A stretch of 64,000 nucleotides of DNA from contig JAFLBZ010000021.1 in assembly GCA_017303715.1 (NCBI GenBank), positions 1-64,000 on the forward strand, in the 5' to 3' direction. Of the stretch, positions 54,831 to 63,725 are shown one piece after another; the stretch's first letter is position 1; every line of letters begins with the position of its first letter. Below the pieces are notes generated by a model, which was given only the letters and a program-made list of their open reading frames with translations, did not search any database and was not told the DNA's origin. The translations under genes and the position numbers were made by a program. Source of the stretch: Rhodothermia bacterium. Its GTDB lineage: Bacteria > Bacteroidota > Rhodothermia > Rhodothermales > UBA2364.

Positions 54831-55982
54831 TTATAAAACGTGGTAATAATTGTAGCCTATTTTTTTAAATCCCGGATTATTTAGCGTTTCCAAAAGGGCG
54901 TTCAGATTGCTTTTCTTAACAAAAAGAACGCTTCCTGTGGACAACAAGTGTTGGCGCTCACTTTTGGTGAGGGCTGCCTCATCTGTGCTTTTTCCTTTTT
55001 TGAAAATGACCCATTTTGTTGTTTTTCCAAGGTTGGTCTGAATAAATCGGTGTGTTACTTGTTCATAAATGCCCGCCACAAGGTGCTTACTCATGGTCTC
55101 CAAATCTACACGGGCGGGTGAAAGAAGAATAACTTTATGGTACTCTGGGATTGAATCATCTTTAAAATTAGCCTTTAAAAGGGTTTCAAAGACGTCTTCA
55201 ATCGGGGTATTTGGGGAGGTGTGTTCGTCAATATTCAAATAAAACATAGATCGTTCTGCACCCAGAAAAACCTCCTCGGAGGTAATCCCATGACCGTCCT
55301 TCAAGCGCACATAAAAAGCAAAACAAAGGTCGGTTTCTTTCATCCTTTTATACACTTGACGATAATACCCTTCATCTTTATTTGACCGTAGTGTTCCTTC
55401 CTTTATTATGCCAACCCGTTCATCATTAATAAACAGGTCTGCTTCAAGGGAGAAGGATTGGTCGGTACTTACAAAGCCCTTACGGAGTTCGTATTTAGAA
55501 GAATATGGTGTTTCGTCATCACCAGACGTTCCAAGCAACTCATATAGGGGATTAACTGTCTCATTTTTTAAGGTGAAGAAGGACGCACGGCTTTTACGTG
55601 GAAAAATTTTATAATCCTTATTTTCTGAAATGAAAGTATCAAGAGGAGCAATGAAATATGGTTTTTTATCTGATTTATGGTACAAAAAAATTGGAGAAAT
55701 TGACTCAATATAACCAAAAGATTGGGGCATATCAGATCCAGCAGTAAAACTTTCCCCCCCAACTTTTTTTTTAGCATTAATTAGGTCTTTAGAGTTTGGT
55801 ATAGGCGACAATAAATTCCTTTTTACCAAAATTTGATAACGCAACATCCCTAAAATGCTTGTCTGTTGTGGGAAAACTTCTGAACGGACAAAATAGTTTT
55901 TCTTTTCGCCGCTGTCAAAGGTAATATCTCCGCCAAAGAAGTAGGCATCAAGTGGAGAAAGTGTGATGAAATAGGTTTTCAT
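54831..55982 (-). CDS. cmr3: Type III-B RAMP Cmr3
   Basis: 383 residues from the ATG at 55982 (MKTYFITLSPLDAYFFGG); an ATG-less upstream extension overlaps cas10 and is rejected. The N-terminal LSPLDAYFFGGDITFDSGE and VFPQQTSILGMLRYQILV are typical for Cmr3/Csm4, which holds the crRNA 5' tag and contacts Cas10. The C-terminus is less conserved. 17 bases downstream of cas10. The tag it would recognise is predicted here as AUCAAAAC. Confidence 0.87.
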   Translation of the reverse strand: MKTYFITLSPLDAYFFGGDITFDSGEKKNYFVRSEVFPQQTSILGMLRYQILVKRNLLSPIPNSKDLINAKKKVGGESFTAGSDMPQSFGYIESISPIFLYHKSDKKPYFIAPLDTFISENKDYKIFPRKSRASFFTLKNETVNPLYELLGTSGDDETPYSSKYELRKGFVSTDQSFSLEADLFINDERVGIIKEGTLRSNKDEGYYRQVYKRMKETDLCFAFYVRLKDGHGITSEEVFLGAERSMFYLNIDEHTSPNTPIEDVFETLLKANFKDDSIPEYHKVILLSPARVDLETMSKHLVAGIYEQVTHRFIQTNLGKTTKWVIFKKGKSTDEAALTKSERQHLLSTGSVLFVKKSNLNALLETLNNPGFKKIGYNYYHVL

Positions 55983-55999
55983 AATACTATGTTTTAGGG

Positions 56000-57487
56000 T
56001 TAACGTCCATTTTTTAGGGGAGTTTGCAAAAAGTCGGCATAACGTGCGCAAGTGAAAACCAACTTCAAAGTGGACGCTACTTTATCTTTGGGTTCAATAA
56101 GGCTTTTGTCCAAATAATTGGTCCATAAACTTGCGATGAGTAGGTCTTTAATTTTATTCAAAAAATCACTATCTTGGTGCGGTTTCTCATTGAAATTGTT
56201 ATCAAACCAATGTGGAACTTGATCCACAAATTTTTCATTGAATGTGGTAAATATTCCTGAAAATACCGATTCATGAACAGATAGTTTGTAGATCATTGAA
56301 GATAATATTTGATTCTGTCTATTTTGATTGAGCGCCAACTTGATTAGATCCGAGAATGTCTCTATAATTTTAACATTAGACTTGTCCAGAACGATTTCCA
56401 TACTTTGGCCGCTATGTTTCCGTAAAGAAAATGCGAAACTATTACGGTCTTTTTTTGCTTGTTTTAATAGGTAGTGTGCTTGGTCTAACATTTCTCTTAG
56501 GGGATATTTGATGTAGCCTATTGAAATCCCCGCAGAAAGTGAAGGAGGATTTTTAGTATTCATAAAAGGTTTTATTTCTGTATTTTTGGTTATAAAATCT
56601 TCAAATTTACTATCTAAGTCTTTTATTAACCCGAAGATGTCTTGGTTGTTTACTCCCACTAAAGGGGCAAAAAATAAAAGGTCGTCTCCGCCCGCATAAA
56701 CCGTTAATCCTCCAAAATTTTCTACTATTTTTGTGGCTGCTACGCTATAGTCCATCAAGTATTTTGATACTATTTTAATTCTGTCGCTACTATTGGCACT
56801 TTGAATGAGCTTACCAATATGATCCGCATCTAAAGAACAAACGGCTACATATTTTTGACGTTGAAATTTTAATGGCTTACCCCCTTTTGCGATTTCAGAC
56901 AAATCTTTGAAACTTTCTAAACGATTTGCCTCTAAATACGCTTTAGCAAAACAATTATAATCTGCTTTTTCAAAAAAATCTAATAAGACTGTTTTGAAAC
57001 CATCCCCTTGAATTGGGAAAAAAGGCATTTTCTCCAATCCATCCAAATAAGTGTTTCCTGTTTTAATGACGTCGTGATCTGCCTCATAGGTTATGATGTG
57101 AATATTTAAGTAGGAATATAGAAATGTCTTAATGTTTTCTTGGCTGATTTTGTTATTCTTCAAATCCTTGGCAATCAAAGTAGAAAAGGCATCCATCGTA
57201 TTACCTAATTCACCTCTAAAGGTTTTTTCAGCGGCTTTTGGATTATTGACCTGAAGAAAGAAACGATCTGGGAAAAGCCCAACCTTTTTGGTAATCGCCT
57301 GCCGTTCTGGTTCGAGTAACCCATTTACATCAGGGATTAAAAAATCACCAACGTGTTGACATTTTGTGGCCACTTCACGCATGAGATACGAAAATATATA
57401 ACTCGCTGTCCACATGGCTTTTGTGCTTTTTGCCTGGCGGATCGTGTTATGTATTGGTCCTATGGTTGCTGCAAGGTAATAAGGCAT
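56000..57487 (-). CDS. cas10: Cas10/Cmr2 large subunit, HD domain absent
   Basis: 495 residues, short for Cmr2. It begins directly with the palm-proximal YYLAATIGPIHNTIRQAKSTKAMW and has no N-terminal HD nuclease motif and no CxxC zinc-binding pairs. The catalytic palm is intact: metal-binding SLDADHIG around D220/D222 and GGDD at 266-269 (VYAGGDDLLFFAPL). It should therefore sense target RNA and make a nucleotide messenger without cutting DNA. With CorA and a DHH phosphodiesterase next door, the messenger is expected to be SAM-AMP rather than cyclic oligoadenylate, by analogy with Bacteroides fragilis. Four bases after cmr1, 17 before cmr3. Confidence 0.9.
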   Translation of the reverse strand: MPYYLAATIGPIHNTIRQAKSTKAMWTASYIFSYLMREVATKCQHVGDFLIPDVNGLLEPERQAITKKVGLFPDRFFLQVNNPKAAEKTFRGELGNTMDAFSTLIAKDLKNNKISQENIKTFLYSYLNIHIITYEADHDVIKTGNTYLDGLEKMPFFPIQGDGFKTVLLDFFEKADYNCFAKAYLEANRLESFKDLSEIAKGGKPLKFQRQKYVAVCSLDADHIGKLIQSANSSDRIKIVSKYLMDYSVAATKIVENFGGLTVYAGGDDLLFFAPLVGVNNQDIFGLIKDLDSKFEDFITKNTEIKPFMNTKNPPSLSAGISIGYIKYPLREMLDQAHYLLKQAKKDRNSFAFSLRKHSGQSMEIVLDKSNVKIIETFSDLIKLALNQNRQNQILSSMIYKLSVHESVFSGIFTTFNEKFVDQVPHWFDNNFNEKPHQDSDFLNKIKDLLIASLWTNYLDKSLIEPKDKVASTLKLVFTCARYADFLQTPLKNGR

Positions 57488-57491
57488 TATT

Positions 57492-58769
57492 TTATTTTTT
57501 TTTATAATTTTTTATGTTACCTGATAAAATTGGTTTCGCTCCAGCTTGGGCGGTTGCACAATCAAGAAAGTTTATTAAATCAAAATTAGATGGTATTTGT
57601 AGAGACAAAATGTTTCTTTCTATGCGACGGCTACCGTTTGTACTTACTGAAAAATCAAACATTCTAGGACGTTTGTCATTCAAATAAAGATTTTCAGGAA
57701 TTTGGCCACCAATCATATATATCTGTTTCTTGAATATTTTAAACATAATTGGGGATTTAAAGCGATTCACAACATTGTCGTTACTTGCATCTGAGATGTT
57801 AATAACGACTTTGTCATTATGATTGTTTGTTAAATATTCATTATTTTCCGCAAGGCCAAGCAAGGCGCGTATATACATATGGTTATATATGGCATCCTTT
57901 GTACACTCTAAAACAGGGTGTGTCCCCGGATTTATCATACCCCAAATATCAGGATGATTGTTTTTTAGTGTTACTTTTAATTCTCTTTTTTCCCATCTTA
58001 TATTATGTTTTTCACAAAAATATTCCCAAAGGATAGATTTTGCATAGCCTAAACGAGCACGTGAAGACCTACCGGATTTTAATAACTGATAGTCGTCATT
58101 AATTTTCTCTAGGGTTTTATTATAGTCATTTAATTTGCTGGTTTCTTGATATATCGCTAAATTTGTTGGCCTTTTCTTAAGAATTTCTATAAATTTATTT
58201 TCAGTCATATTTTCTACAGTAAAACTTCCAAAAGCTTTAGATTGACGTGAACCAAAATTTTCAAGTACAAAAATATATTCAAGTGACAATAATAAAAGGT
58301 CATTTAATTTTTTATACCATGAAGATATGTGAATACAGATATCGTTGTACATTATCCCTAATTTTATGGGAAGGCCATTCGGTGTGTGATTATTTATTAT
58401 TTTTTCGATGTATTGAGAATCAGCAAAATAGGCAACGTTACCAATTGCTTTCAAGTCGGTATTATTTTCAATATCTTGGATTTTTTTTTGGGAAATAACG
58501 GTATTGTAAAAATACTTTTTGTCTTCCTTCCCTGTCACCCATAATTTATAAGGAGCGAGATAACCATTTTCATTTGGGGAGGGCTTAAAATGTTGATTGA
58601 TAATGTCTTTGTATTCATCGTAGCGATCTGGATCAACCACTTGTAGTTCATTTACGATAAAACGGTTCAGTTTTGGCCGGAGTTCGGTCATCCGGAGTAG
58701 CCCATCTTGCTCCCACTGAAAGTGTAATAAGGGGCTGTGTTGGATAAGTTTTACGGAGGTGCTAAACAT
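57492..58769 (-). CDS. cmr1: Type III-B RAMP Cmr1-like protein
   Basis: 425 residues. The start VKLIQHSPLLHFQWEQDGLLRMTELRPKLNRF is the Cmr1 signature (target-RNA/PFS end of the Cmr complex), and FGSRQSKAFGSF (about 173-184) is its glycine-rich loop. The C-terminal half has a weaker second RAMP fold. The middle and C-terminus are rich in Lys/Asn/Ile and diverge from classic Cmr1. It stands at the head of the cmr genes, 20 bases after the small membrane protein. Assignment rests on the N-terminus, the loop and gene order. Confidence 0.82.
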   Translation of the reverse strand: MFSTSVKLIQHSPLLHFQWEQDGLLRMTELRPKLNRFIVNELQVVDPDRYDEYKDIINQHFKPSPNENGYLAPYKLWVTGKEDKKYFYNTVISQKKIQDIENNTDLKAIGNVAYFADSQYIEKIINNHTPNGLPIKLGIMYNDICIHISSWYKKLNDLLLLSLEYIFVLENFGSRQSKAFGSFTVENMTENKFIEILKKRPTNLAIYQETSKLNDYNKTLEKINDDYQLLKSGRSSRARLGYAKSILWEYFCEKHNIRWEKRELKVTLKNNHPDIWGMINPGTHPVLECTKDAIYNHMYIRALLGLAENNEYLTNNHNDKVVINISDASNDNVVNRFKSPIMFKIFKKQIYMIGGQIPENLYLNDKRPRMFDFSVSTNGSRRIERNILSLQIPSNFDLINFLDCATAQAGAKPILSGNIKNYKKK

Positions 58770-58789
58770 TGTTTTCTTTTTTGGCTATG

Positions 58790-59044
58790 TTACTTATAAA
58801 TCTGTTTTCTTTCTTCGGCACGGTCTTCGAGGCGGTCTTTCTCCATACAATAATCCAGCCAGTGTTTAAACGAACGGCCCATTGCAAAAAACATGGCAAG
58901 GAAAAACAACATAATCGAGACGCCAGCCCAAAGTACATTTCCCGCATCAAGTTTGGAGAAATACTGATCTGTTTTGTATAAGGCGTATTCCAAAATGCTG
59001 ATACATGTAAAGAGGAAAAGCCCGAATGGTAAATGTTTGTTCAT
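58790..59044 (-). CDS. Small two-TM membrane protein coupled to CorA
   Basis: 84 residues from the ATG at 59044, whose ATGA overlaps the corA stop (59041-59044), the arrangement of translational coupling; an upstream ATG at 59056 adds four residues. Two hydrophobic helices (about 6-22 and 37-56) are followed by a highly charged tail (57-84, HWLDYCMEKDRLEDRAEERK) that could form an amphipathic helix in the cytoplasm. I know no named family. Being locked between corA and cmr1 in a CRISPR operon argues that it works with the CorA effector, for example as an accessory subunit, assembly factor or pore modifier. That role is inferred. Confidence 0.75.
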   Translation of the reverse strand: MNKHLPFGLFLFTCISILEYALYKTDQYFSKLDAGNVLWAGVSIMLFFLAMFFAMGRSFKHWLDYCMEKDRLEDRAEERKQIYK

Positions 59045-60636
59045 CGTCTTCCCCATTGTTTAATGATTCGAACCAAGGGTTTTGCCAAAAACAAGCTTAT
59101 AAAAGCAAGCAAGACAGATGAAACAATCAGGTAGAGCACCAATTGCCCTCTGATTTCTTCAGGCCAGTTCAGGCCGAAGAGTGCCAAAAGGGACGCAACA
59201 AATGATGCAGGAAGGAAGAGGGTGGCTACGTAGGTTAGTCGGCTGTTTTCTTTAGTTTCGGCATAGGTGTTGATTTCTGCAATTTCTTCGCGTAAATCTT
59301 TAACCTCGTCACGGATGCGCATTTGCTCCTGGAGCAAGTCGTAAAGTTCTATTCCTTGTTCTTGTGGGGTTACTTCCCTAAAGAAAATCCGGTTCACAAA
59401 TTTAATGTACTGGACGTATAGGTGTGCGATATTGCTTTGTTCCCCGTCTATCTCTTGGGCATCTCCGGTAAGACGACGGGCTATACGTGCCACCTCGCCA
59501 GAAAATTGTATAATGGAAGCACGTTGGAGAAGGCAGAGCAATACCAACTGGAAATACATATGACGGAAGTGGTTTAGCAAGACATTTCGTACAAAAACGT
59601 CACTACTATCACTTACCATCATCATAAAGGAATATCGTGTAATGCCAAAGAAGGTGCTATCTTTAGGAGAGTTGGTATTTAGCCAGCGGGTATAGGTTGC
59701 TTTTTCGATGAGCAGTTTGCGCATCTCTGGGTTGGGGCAGGACATGTTACCACCGTCTATAAATAGATATTGATACCATTCTGGGTCTGATGTCCAATTC
59801 GTATCTTTGTCATCAGCGGGTTTGGCCAAGAGATGTTTCATGTGGGCTGCCTGTGCCGAAAAGCACATCACAAACATGCGATCGTCCAAAAGAGGGGCGA
59901 TAAGGTAGTCCCCTTTTTTGGCAAGAGCAGGGTGGTCTCTTACGCCCGTACCCAACAATGCCATAATGTGATTGGGCAAATGGGATGGTAAACGTCTAAC
60001 TTTTTCCTGAACATCAAAATGGGAGAAGTCTTCTTCTATATTGTTCGCATAAACGGATTTTACACCGTTTAGCGTAATTTTGGAAGCTAAAAAGGCCGTT
60101 TTCGGTGCCTTTGTTTGTTGGTCTTTCTCAGAGCCAAGGAATTGGGGGTATAACCGTCGTCCATAATCATTAATCCGTCGAATATCGCTTAATGCCGGAT
60201 ACGTGTTATTTTGAAGCAAGTAGGTTATAATCCCTACCCCATTTTCATAGATATTGAGTAAAATTTCCTTGAGTTTCAAGATGTAGGCGGTGCTGTTGTT
60301 AATTTCGATTTCGAAAGAGGCTTTTGGGATTTCAATAGCTTCATATTTAAACTGTGCAATTCGCACACTGGCTTCTGGATCGTTCATGGAGATGTTTAGG
60401 ACATCCCTCGCAAAGTCGTAGAAATAGGCGAATTCATTATAGGTATTGTATTGTTCATCATTTACGACCGGCTCAAAAGAGAATTGCCGCCAAGGCCCAC
60501 GCTCCAAATACGTCGCAAATTGATCTATACTTGCGCGTAAGCTTAGTGGCGTCCGAGAAGCATCAGAGCCTACATATTTTTCCCATTTAAAAGGGAAGAT
60601 AAAAATGTGTTCGCTATGTATCGGAGGTACATTCAT
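59041..60636 (-). CDS. corA: CorA-like membrane effector of the type III CRISPR system
   Basis: 531 residues. About 450 N-terminal residues form the soluble, presumably ligand-sensing domain; a long helix (about 415-465, EQMRIRDEVKDLREEIAEIN) leads to two C-terminal TM helices (467-488 and 498-519) with the CorA topology. The canonical Gly-Met-Asn selectivity motif is replaced by G488-L489-N490 (FGLNW). In B. fragilis a CorA homologue in the same operon type is the membrane effector triggered by SAM-AMP. Overlaps nrN by 23 bases upstream and the small TM gene by four bases downstream. Ion specificity cannot be read from the sequence. Confidence 0.87.
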   Translation of the reverse strand: MNVPPIHSEHIFIFPFKWEKYVGSDASRTPLSLRASIDQFATYLERGPWRQFSFEPVVNDEQYNTYNEFAYFYDFARDVLNISMNDPEASVRIAQFKYEAIEIPKASFEIEINNSTAYILKLKEILLNIYENGVGIITYLLQNNTYPALSDIRRINDYGRRLYPQFLGSEKDQQTKAPKTAFLASKITLNGVKSVYANNIEEDFSHFDVQEKVRRLPSHLPNHIMALLGTGVRDHPALAKKGDYLIAPLLDDRMFVMCFSAQAAHMKHLLAKPADDKDTNWTSDPEWYQYLFIDGGNMSCPNPEMRKLLIEKATYTRWLNTNSPKDSTFFGITRYSFMMMVSDSSDVFVRNVLLNHFRHMYFQLVLLCLLQRASIIQFSGEVARIARRLTGDAQEIDGEQSNIAHLYVQYIKFVNRIFFREVTPQEQGIELYDLLQEQMRIRDEVKDLREEIAEINTYAETKENSRLTYVATLFLPASFVASLLALFGLNWPEEIRGQLVLYLIVSSVLLAFISLFLAKPLVRIIKQWGRR

Positions 60637-61363
60637 GTAGGAGTGAATTTATAATGGTCTGAAGTGGTATTTTTGCTTGAAAGCCACCAAAAAAACCATT
60701 TGGTCCGCCGCCATAATATGCATGTCCACTTCGGATTTCTTGTTCAAACTTTTGGGCCAAGTTTTGTGCGCCAATGCCAAAGTATGTAAAGGTAGTGGGG
60801 TTGTGTACCAAGAGTTGATTTTCCGTTTTGCCAAAAAGTCGGTCGGTTACAGGCGAAAAGCGTTTGCCAGAGAAAGAGACAACGGTGAGGGCTTTAATCA
60901 TTTTTTTTTCGGTGATGGCTAAAACAGCTGCTTGCTCTTCTTCGGGCGTAACACCTTGTGCTTTGCGGTCAGCGATACGGATTTCCTCAATTTCAGCTTC
61001 GGAAGCACCGATTTCCAAAAGCGCCGGAATGTACCCGCTATCATTGGCAGCAACCAATTTCATGTGCCAGTCGGGTGGGTGTCCTAAAATCTTGGCGACT
61101 TGTAAAATCGCGGCCTCGCGGTTGGCGTATTCATTGTGGTGGTCAATACGGATGTAATGCGCTGGCGGAGTTATATCTTCTATCAATTCTATGCCATAAA
61201 CCTGCGAAAAGGCGCGGAAATCGGGAAAATCGGCTTGATAGGCACTTAGACGGGCACCCCAAGATAGTTTTTTGTCTAAAAAAGGTATCTTCTTACGATC
61301 TAAAATATGTCGTATTTCCAACATCTCTAAATCATAACCCCCTAATAAAAAAAGTGGACTCAT
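60614..61363 (-). CDS. nrn: DHH-family phosphodiesterase NrN (predicted SAM-AMP hydrolase)
   Basis: 249 residues from the ATG at 61363 (MSPLFLLGGYDLEML). The DHH motif is I-D74-H75-H76-N-E-Y; further Asp sites are in LLGGYDLEM (D11) and AANDSGYIP (D108), fitting the bimetal centre of DHH/DHHA1-like enzymes. A C-terminal glycine-rich GGGPNGFFGGF motif resembles the substrate-binding GGG-H loop of DHHA1. First gene of the minus-strand CRISPR operon. In B. fragilis the corresponding gene degrades SAM-AMP and so switches off CorA; I assign the same role by context. Confidence 0.85.
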   Translation of the reverse strand: MSPLFLLGGYDLEMLEIRHILDRKKIPFLDKKLSWGARLSAYQADFPDFRAFSQVYGIELIEDITPPAHYIRIDHHNEYANREAAILQVAKILGHPPDWHMKLVAANDSGYIPALLEIGASEAEIEEIRIADRKAQGVTPEEEQAAVLAITEKKMIKALTVVSFSGKRFSPVTDRLFGKTENQLLVHNPTTFTYFGIGAQNLAQKFEQEIRSGHAYYGGGPNGFFGGFQAKIPLQTIINSLLHECTSDT

Positions 61364-61470
61364 ATGCAAAGGGAGTTTATTTTATATATTTTCAATATAA
61401 AGAAGCTTAAACAAGAAAGCAATTGTTTTTAGGGTAAGGTCTGATATTTTTTAAACCTTTTGGAGGGCAT
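61364..61470. promoter_or_regulatory. Divergent promoter region between nrN and RT-cas1
   Basis: 107 AT-rich bases that must hold start signals for both the interference/effector operon (minus) and the adaptation operon (plus). Stretches such as TTTATTTTATATATTTTC lie near the nrN start and TGATATTTTTTAAACC near RT-cas1. I cannot fix exact promoter boxes. One control site here could tie adaptation to defence. Confidence 0.45.
61462..61466 (+). promoter_or_regulatory. Strong Shine-Dalgarno (GGAGG) of RT-cas1
   Basis: GGAGG ends four bases before the ATG at 61471 (TTTTGGAGGGCAT-ATG). It fixes the start of the RT-Cas1 gene. Most other genes here have no recognisable Shine-Dalgarno, as is usual in Bacteroidota, so it stands out. 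Confidence 0.75.
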
Positions 61471-63714
61471 ATGCAACTTTGGTCTTCCTTTATAGATCCG
61501 GCAAACTTTATGGTGGCTTGGGACCAAGTTCGGATGAACAACGGCACTTCGGGGATTGATGGGGTTTCGTGCTTGGCCTTTGCGGATCGGTTAGCGGTAG
61601 CGCTTAAAAATCTGATGGGTGAATTGGAGGCGGGGACTTATCAAACGGCTCCTTTAAGGCCCATTGAACTTCGTTTACCAGATGATCGGACACGTACTTT
61701 ATTGATCCCAACTGTCAGAGATCGGGTGGCACAGACTGCTTTACACTTTGTATTACTCCCGCGTTTGGAGGCGGAATTGGCCGATTGCACCTTTGCGTAT
61801 CGGCCGGGCCTTAGCCATCACGATGCTGTAAAAACAGTGGGTGAGTGGCGACTTTTGGGATATGAATGGGTTGTGGATGCAGACATTACCCGATATTTTG
61901 ATGAGGTACCCCATGATCTGCTCATTGATCGGTTGCGGGTAATGGTTCCTGAAGACCGGATTTTGTCGTTGGTGCGTCAATGGATTGCAGCGCCTGTGGG
62001 CAGGCATCCAAATGCACCAAAGAGAACCAAAGGACTTCCGCAAGGCAGCCCGATTTCTCCCATTTTGTCCAACCTGTTTTTGGATAAATTAGATGAGGCG
62101 CTTTTGGCAGAAAACCTAAAGTTGGTGCGCTTTGCCGATGATTTTGTAATCTTATGTAAGACTCAAAATCAAGCCCTTTCTGCATTGGCTTTAACGATTG
62201 CGGTATTGGATGAACTGGAATTGTCCTTACATCCGAAAAAAACCAGAATTGCCCATTTTAATGAGGGTTTTCAGTTTTTGGGTCATCTATTCCTAAGAAG
62301 CCTAATCTTGCCCTTACGGTCTAAAAAACGGTTGGTGTTGCCCGCTACCACCGCGATTGAACACTTGATCCAGACGAAAGAGAAGGCCGATCAGGTGGTA
62401 CTGAAGTCTCCTAATGCTCCCCCAAACCCCACTTCTGATGCACCTTGGCCGCTGCCTTCTTCGGTTGCGATCGGAGCCGCACCAGATACAACGCTGGCCG
62501 ATGCCTTGGCCCACGCCTTGGCTGAAAAAGGCGTGACTTTAAAGGACTTTAAGACAGATTTGCCCGAATCATTACCGCTTTCCAGCGAACCCACCCCAAA
62601 AAGCACCGTTGTGCAGCGCCCTTTGCAGACCAATCCCCCCACCTTTAGCCCATTATTACCAGCTTTGCCTCAGGTAAAAGGCGCCTTATTACTCCGAACC
62701 CTCTACCTTCATGAGCAAGGGGCTTGGTTACAAGTGGAGGGAGATCGTTTCAAGGTGACGAAATCTCGTGACCAAGTCCGTGAAACACTTTTAAACATCC
62801 CCCAAATTAAAGTGGCGCAAGTGGTTGTTTTTGGGAGTATTACCATAAGTCCAGCTGCTATACGCCTTTGTTTGTTGAAAAACATCCCCATTACCTATTT
62901 ATCTGTTACAGGAAAGTACTATGGGCGTTTGGAACAACCCGATGCCAATATGTTAGACCGAAGGCGCAGTCAGTTCCGGCTTTCGGAAGAGGAAGAACGA
63001 TCTTTAAGACTGGCACGTGCATTTGTTCAAGGGAAATTGATAAACCAGCGCATGTACCTCCAGCGGCTACACCAAGAACACCCACAAGCAGATATTGTAG
63101 CGGCCATTCAATATATTGGAAAGCGGATCCGACGAATACCGGGAATGAAAACCACTGATATGTTACGGGGCTTGGAGGGGTTGGCCGCCCATCGTTTTTA
63201 TGCAGCTTGGGCCACCTGTATTCGTCAGGAAGGAATGGCGTTTACACACCGCCAGAGAAGGCCACCGCCCGATCCGGTAAATGCTTTGTTGAGTTTGGGA
63301 TATACCTTACTCTACCAAAATATGATCAGTTTGTTGTGTATTCATCGCCTCGACCCCTATATGGGCATCCTTCATGCAGAACGGGGCGGACATGCGGCTC
63401 TGGCAAGTGACCTGATGGAGGAGTTCCGCTTTCTTATTGATCGTTTGGTTTTGCGATTGATCAACAAAAGTATTATCCAACGTTCAGATTTTTTTATCTC
63501 GGACGATGGCTTTGGTCAAGCAGCCTGTTACCTCAAGCCCGAAGCTCGGAAGACCTATATCCGCGCATTTGAGGAATTGATGCAGACCACCCTGAAGCAT
63601 CCCAGACTAAGACGAGCCGTTACATATCGGCAGGCCATGGATGTACAGGTACAGTACTTTGTTCGGACGCTACAACAAGACGAACCCTATTTGCCTTTTC
63701 GACTCCCTAAATAA
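61471..63714 (+). CDS. Reverse transcriptase-Cas1 fusion
   Basis: 747 residues. RT domain about 1-285: motif A VDADITRYFDEVP (D138), GLPQGSPISPILSNL (188-202) and the catalytic FADD (221-224), all intact and group II intron-like. A Pro/Ser/Thr-rich linker of roughly 100 residues (about 305-400) joins it to Cas1 (about 402-747) with the metal triad E569 (RGLEGL), H635 (LHAERGG) and D647 (SDLMEEF). There is no N-terminal Cas6 domain. Such fusions can integrate spacers from RNA after cDNA synthesis. It is followed by cas2 after 11 bases and is divergent from the effector operon. Confidence 0.95.
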   Translation: MQLWSSFIDPANFMVAWDQVRMNNGTSGIDGVSCLAFADRLAVALKNLMGELEAGTYQTAPLRPIELRLPDDRTRTLLIPTVRDRVAQTALHFVLLPRLEAELADCTFAYRPGLSHHDAVKTVGEWRLLGYEWVVDADITRYFDEVPHDLLIDRLRVMVPEDRILSLVRQWIAAPVGRHPNAPKRTKGLPQGSPISPILSNLFLDKLDEALLAENLKLVRFADDFVILCKTQNQALSALALTIAVLDELELSLHPKKTRIAHFNEGFQFLGHLFLRSLILPLRSKKRLVLPATTAIEHLIQTKEKADQVVLKSPNAPPNPTSDAPWPLPSSVAIGAAPDTTLADALAHALAEKGVTLKDFKTDLPESLPLSSEPTPKSTVVQRPLQTNPPTFSPLLPALPQVKGALLLRTLYLHEQGAWLQVEGDRFKVTKSRDQVRETLLNIPQIKVAQVVVFGSITISPAAIRLCLLKNIPITYLSVTGKYYGRLEQPDANMLDRRRSQFRLSEEEERSLRLARAFVQGKLINQRMYLQRLHQEHPQADIVAAIQYIGKRIRRIPGMKTTDMLRGLEGLAAHRFYAAWATCIRQEGMAFTHRQRRPPPDPVNALLSLGYTLLYQNMISLLCIHRLDPYMGILHAERGGHAALASDLMEEFRFLIDRLVLRLINKSIIQRSDFFISDDGFGQAACYLKPEARKTYIRAFEELMQTTLKHPRLRRAVTYRQAMDVQVQYFVRTLQQDEPYLPFRLPK

Positions 63715-63725
63715 ACTTCCAAAAA

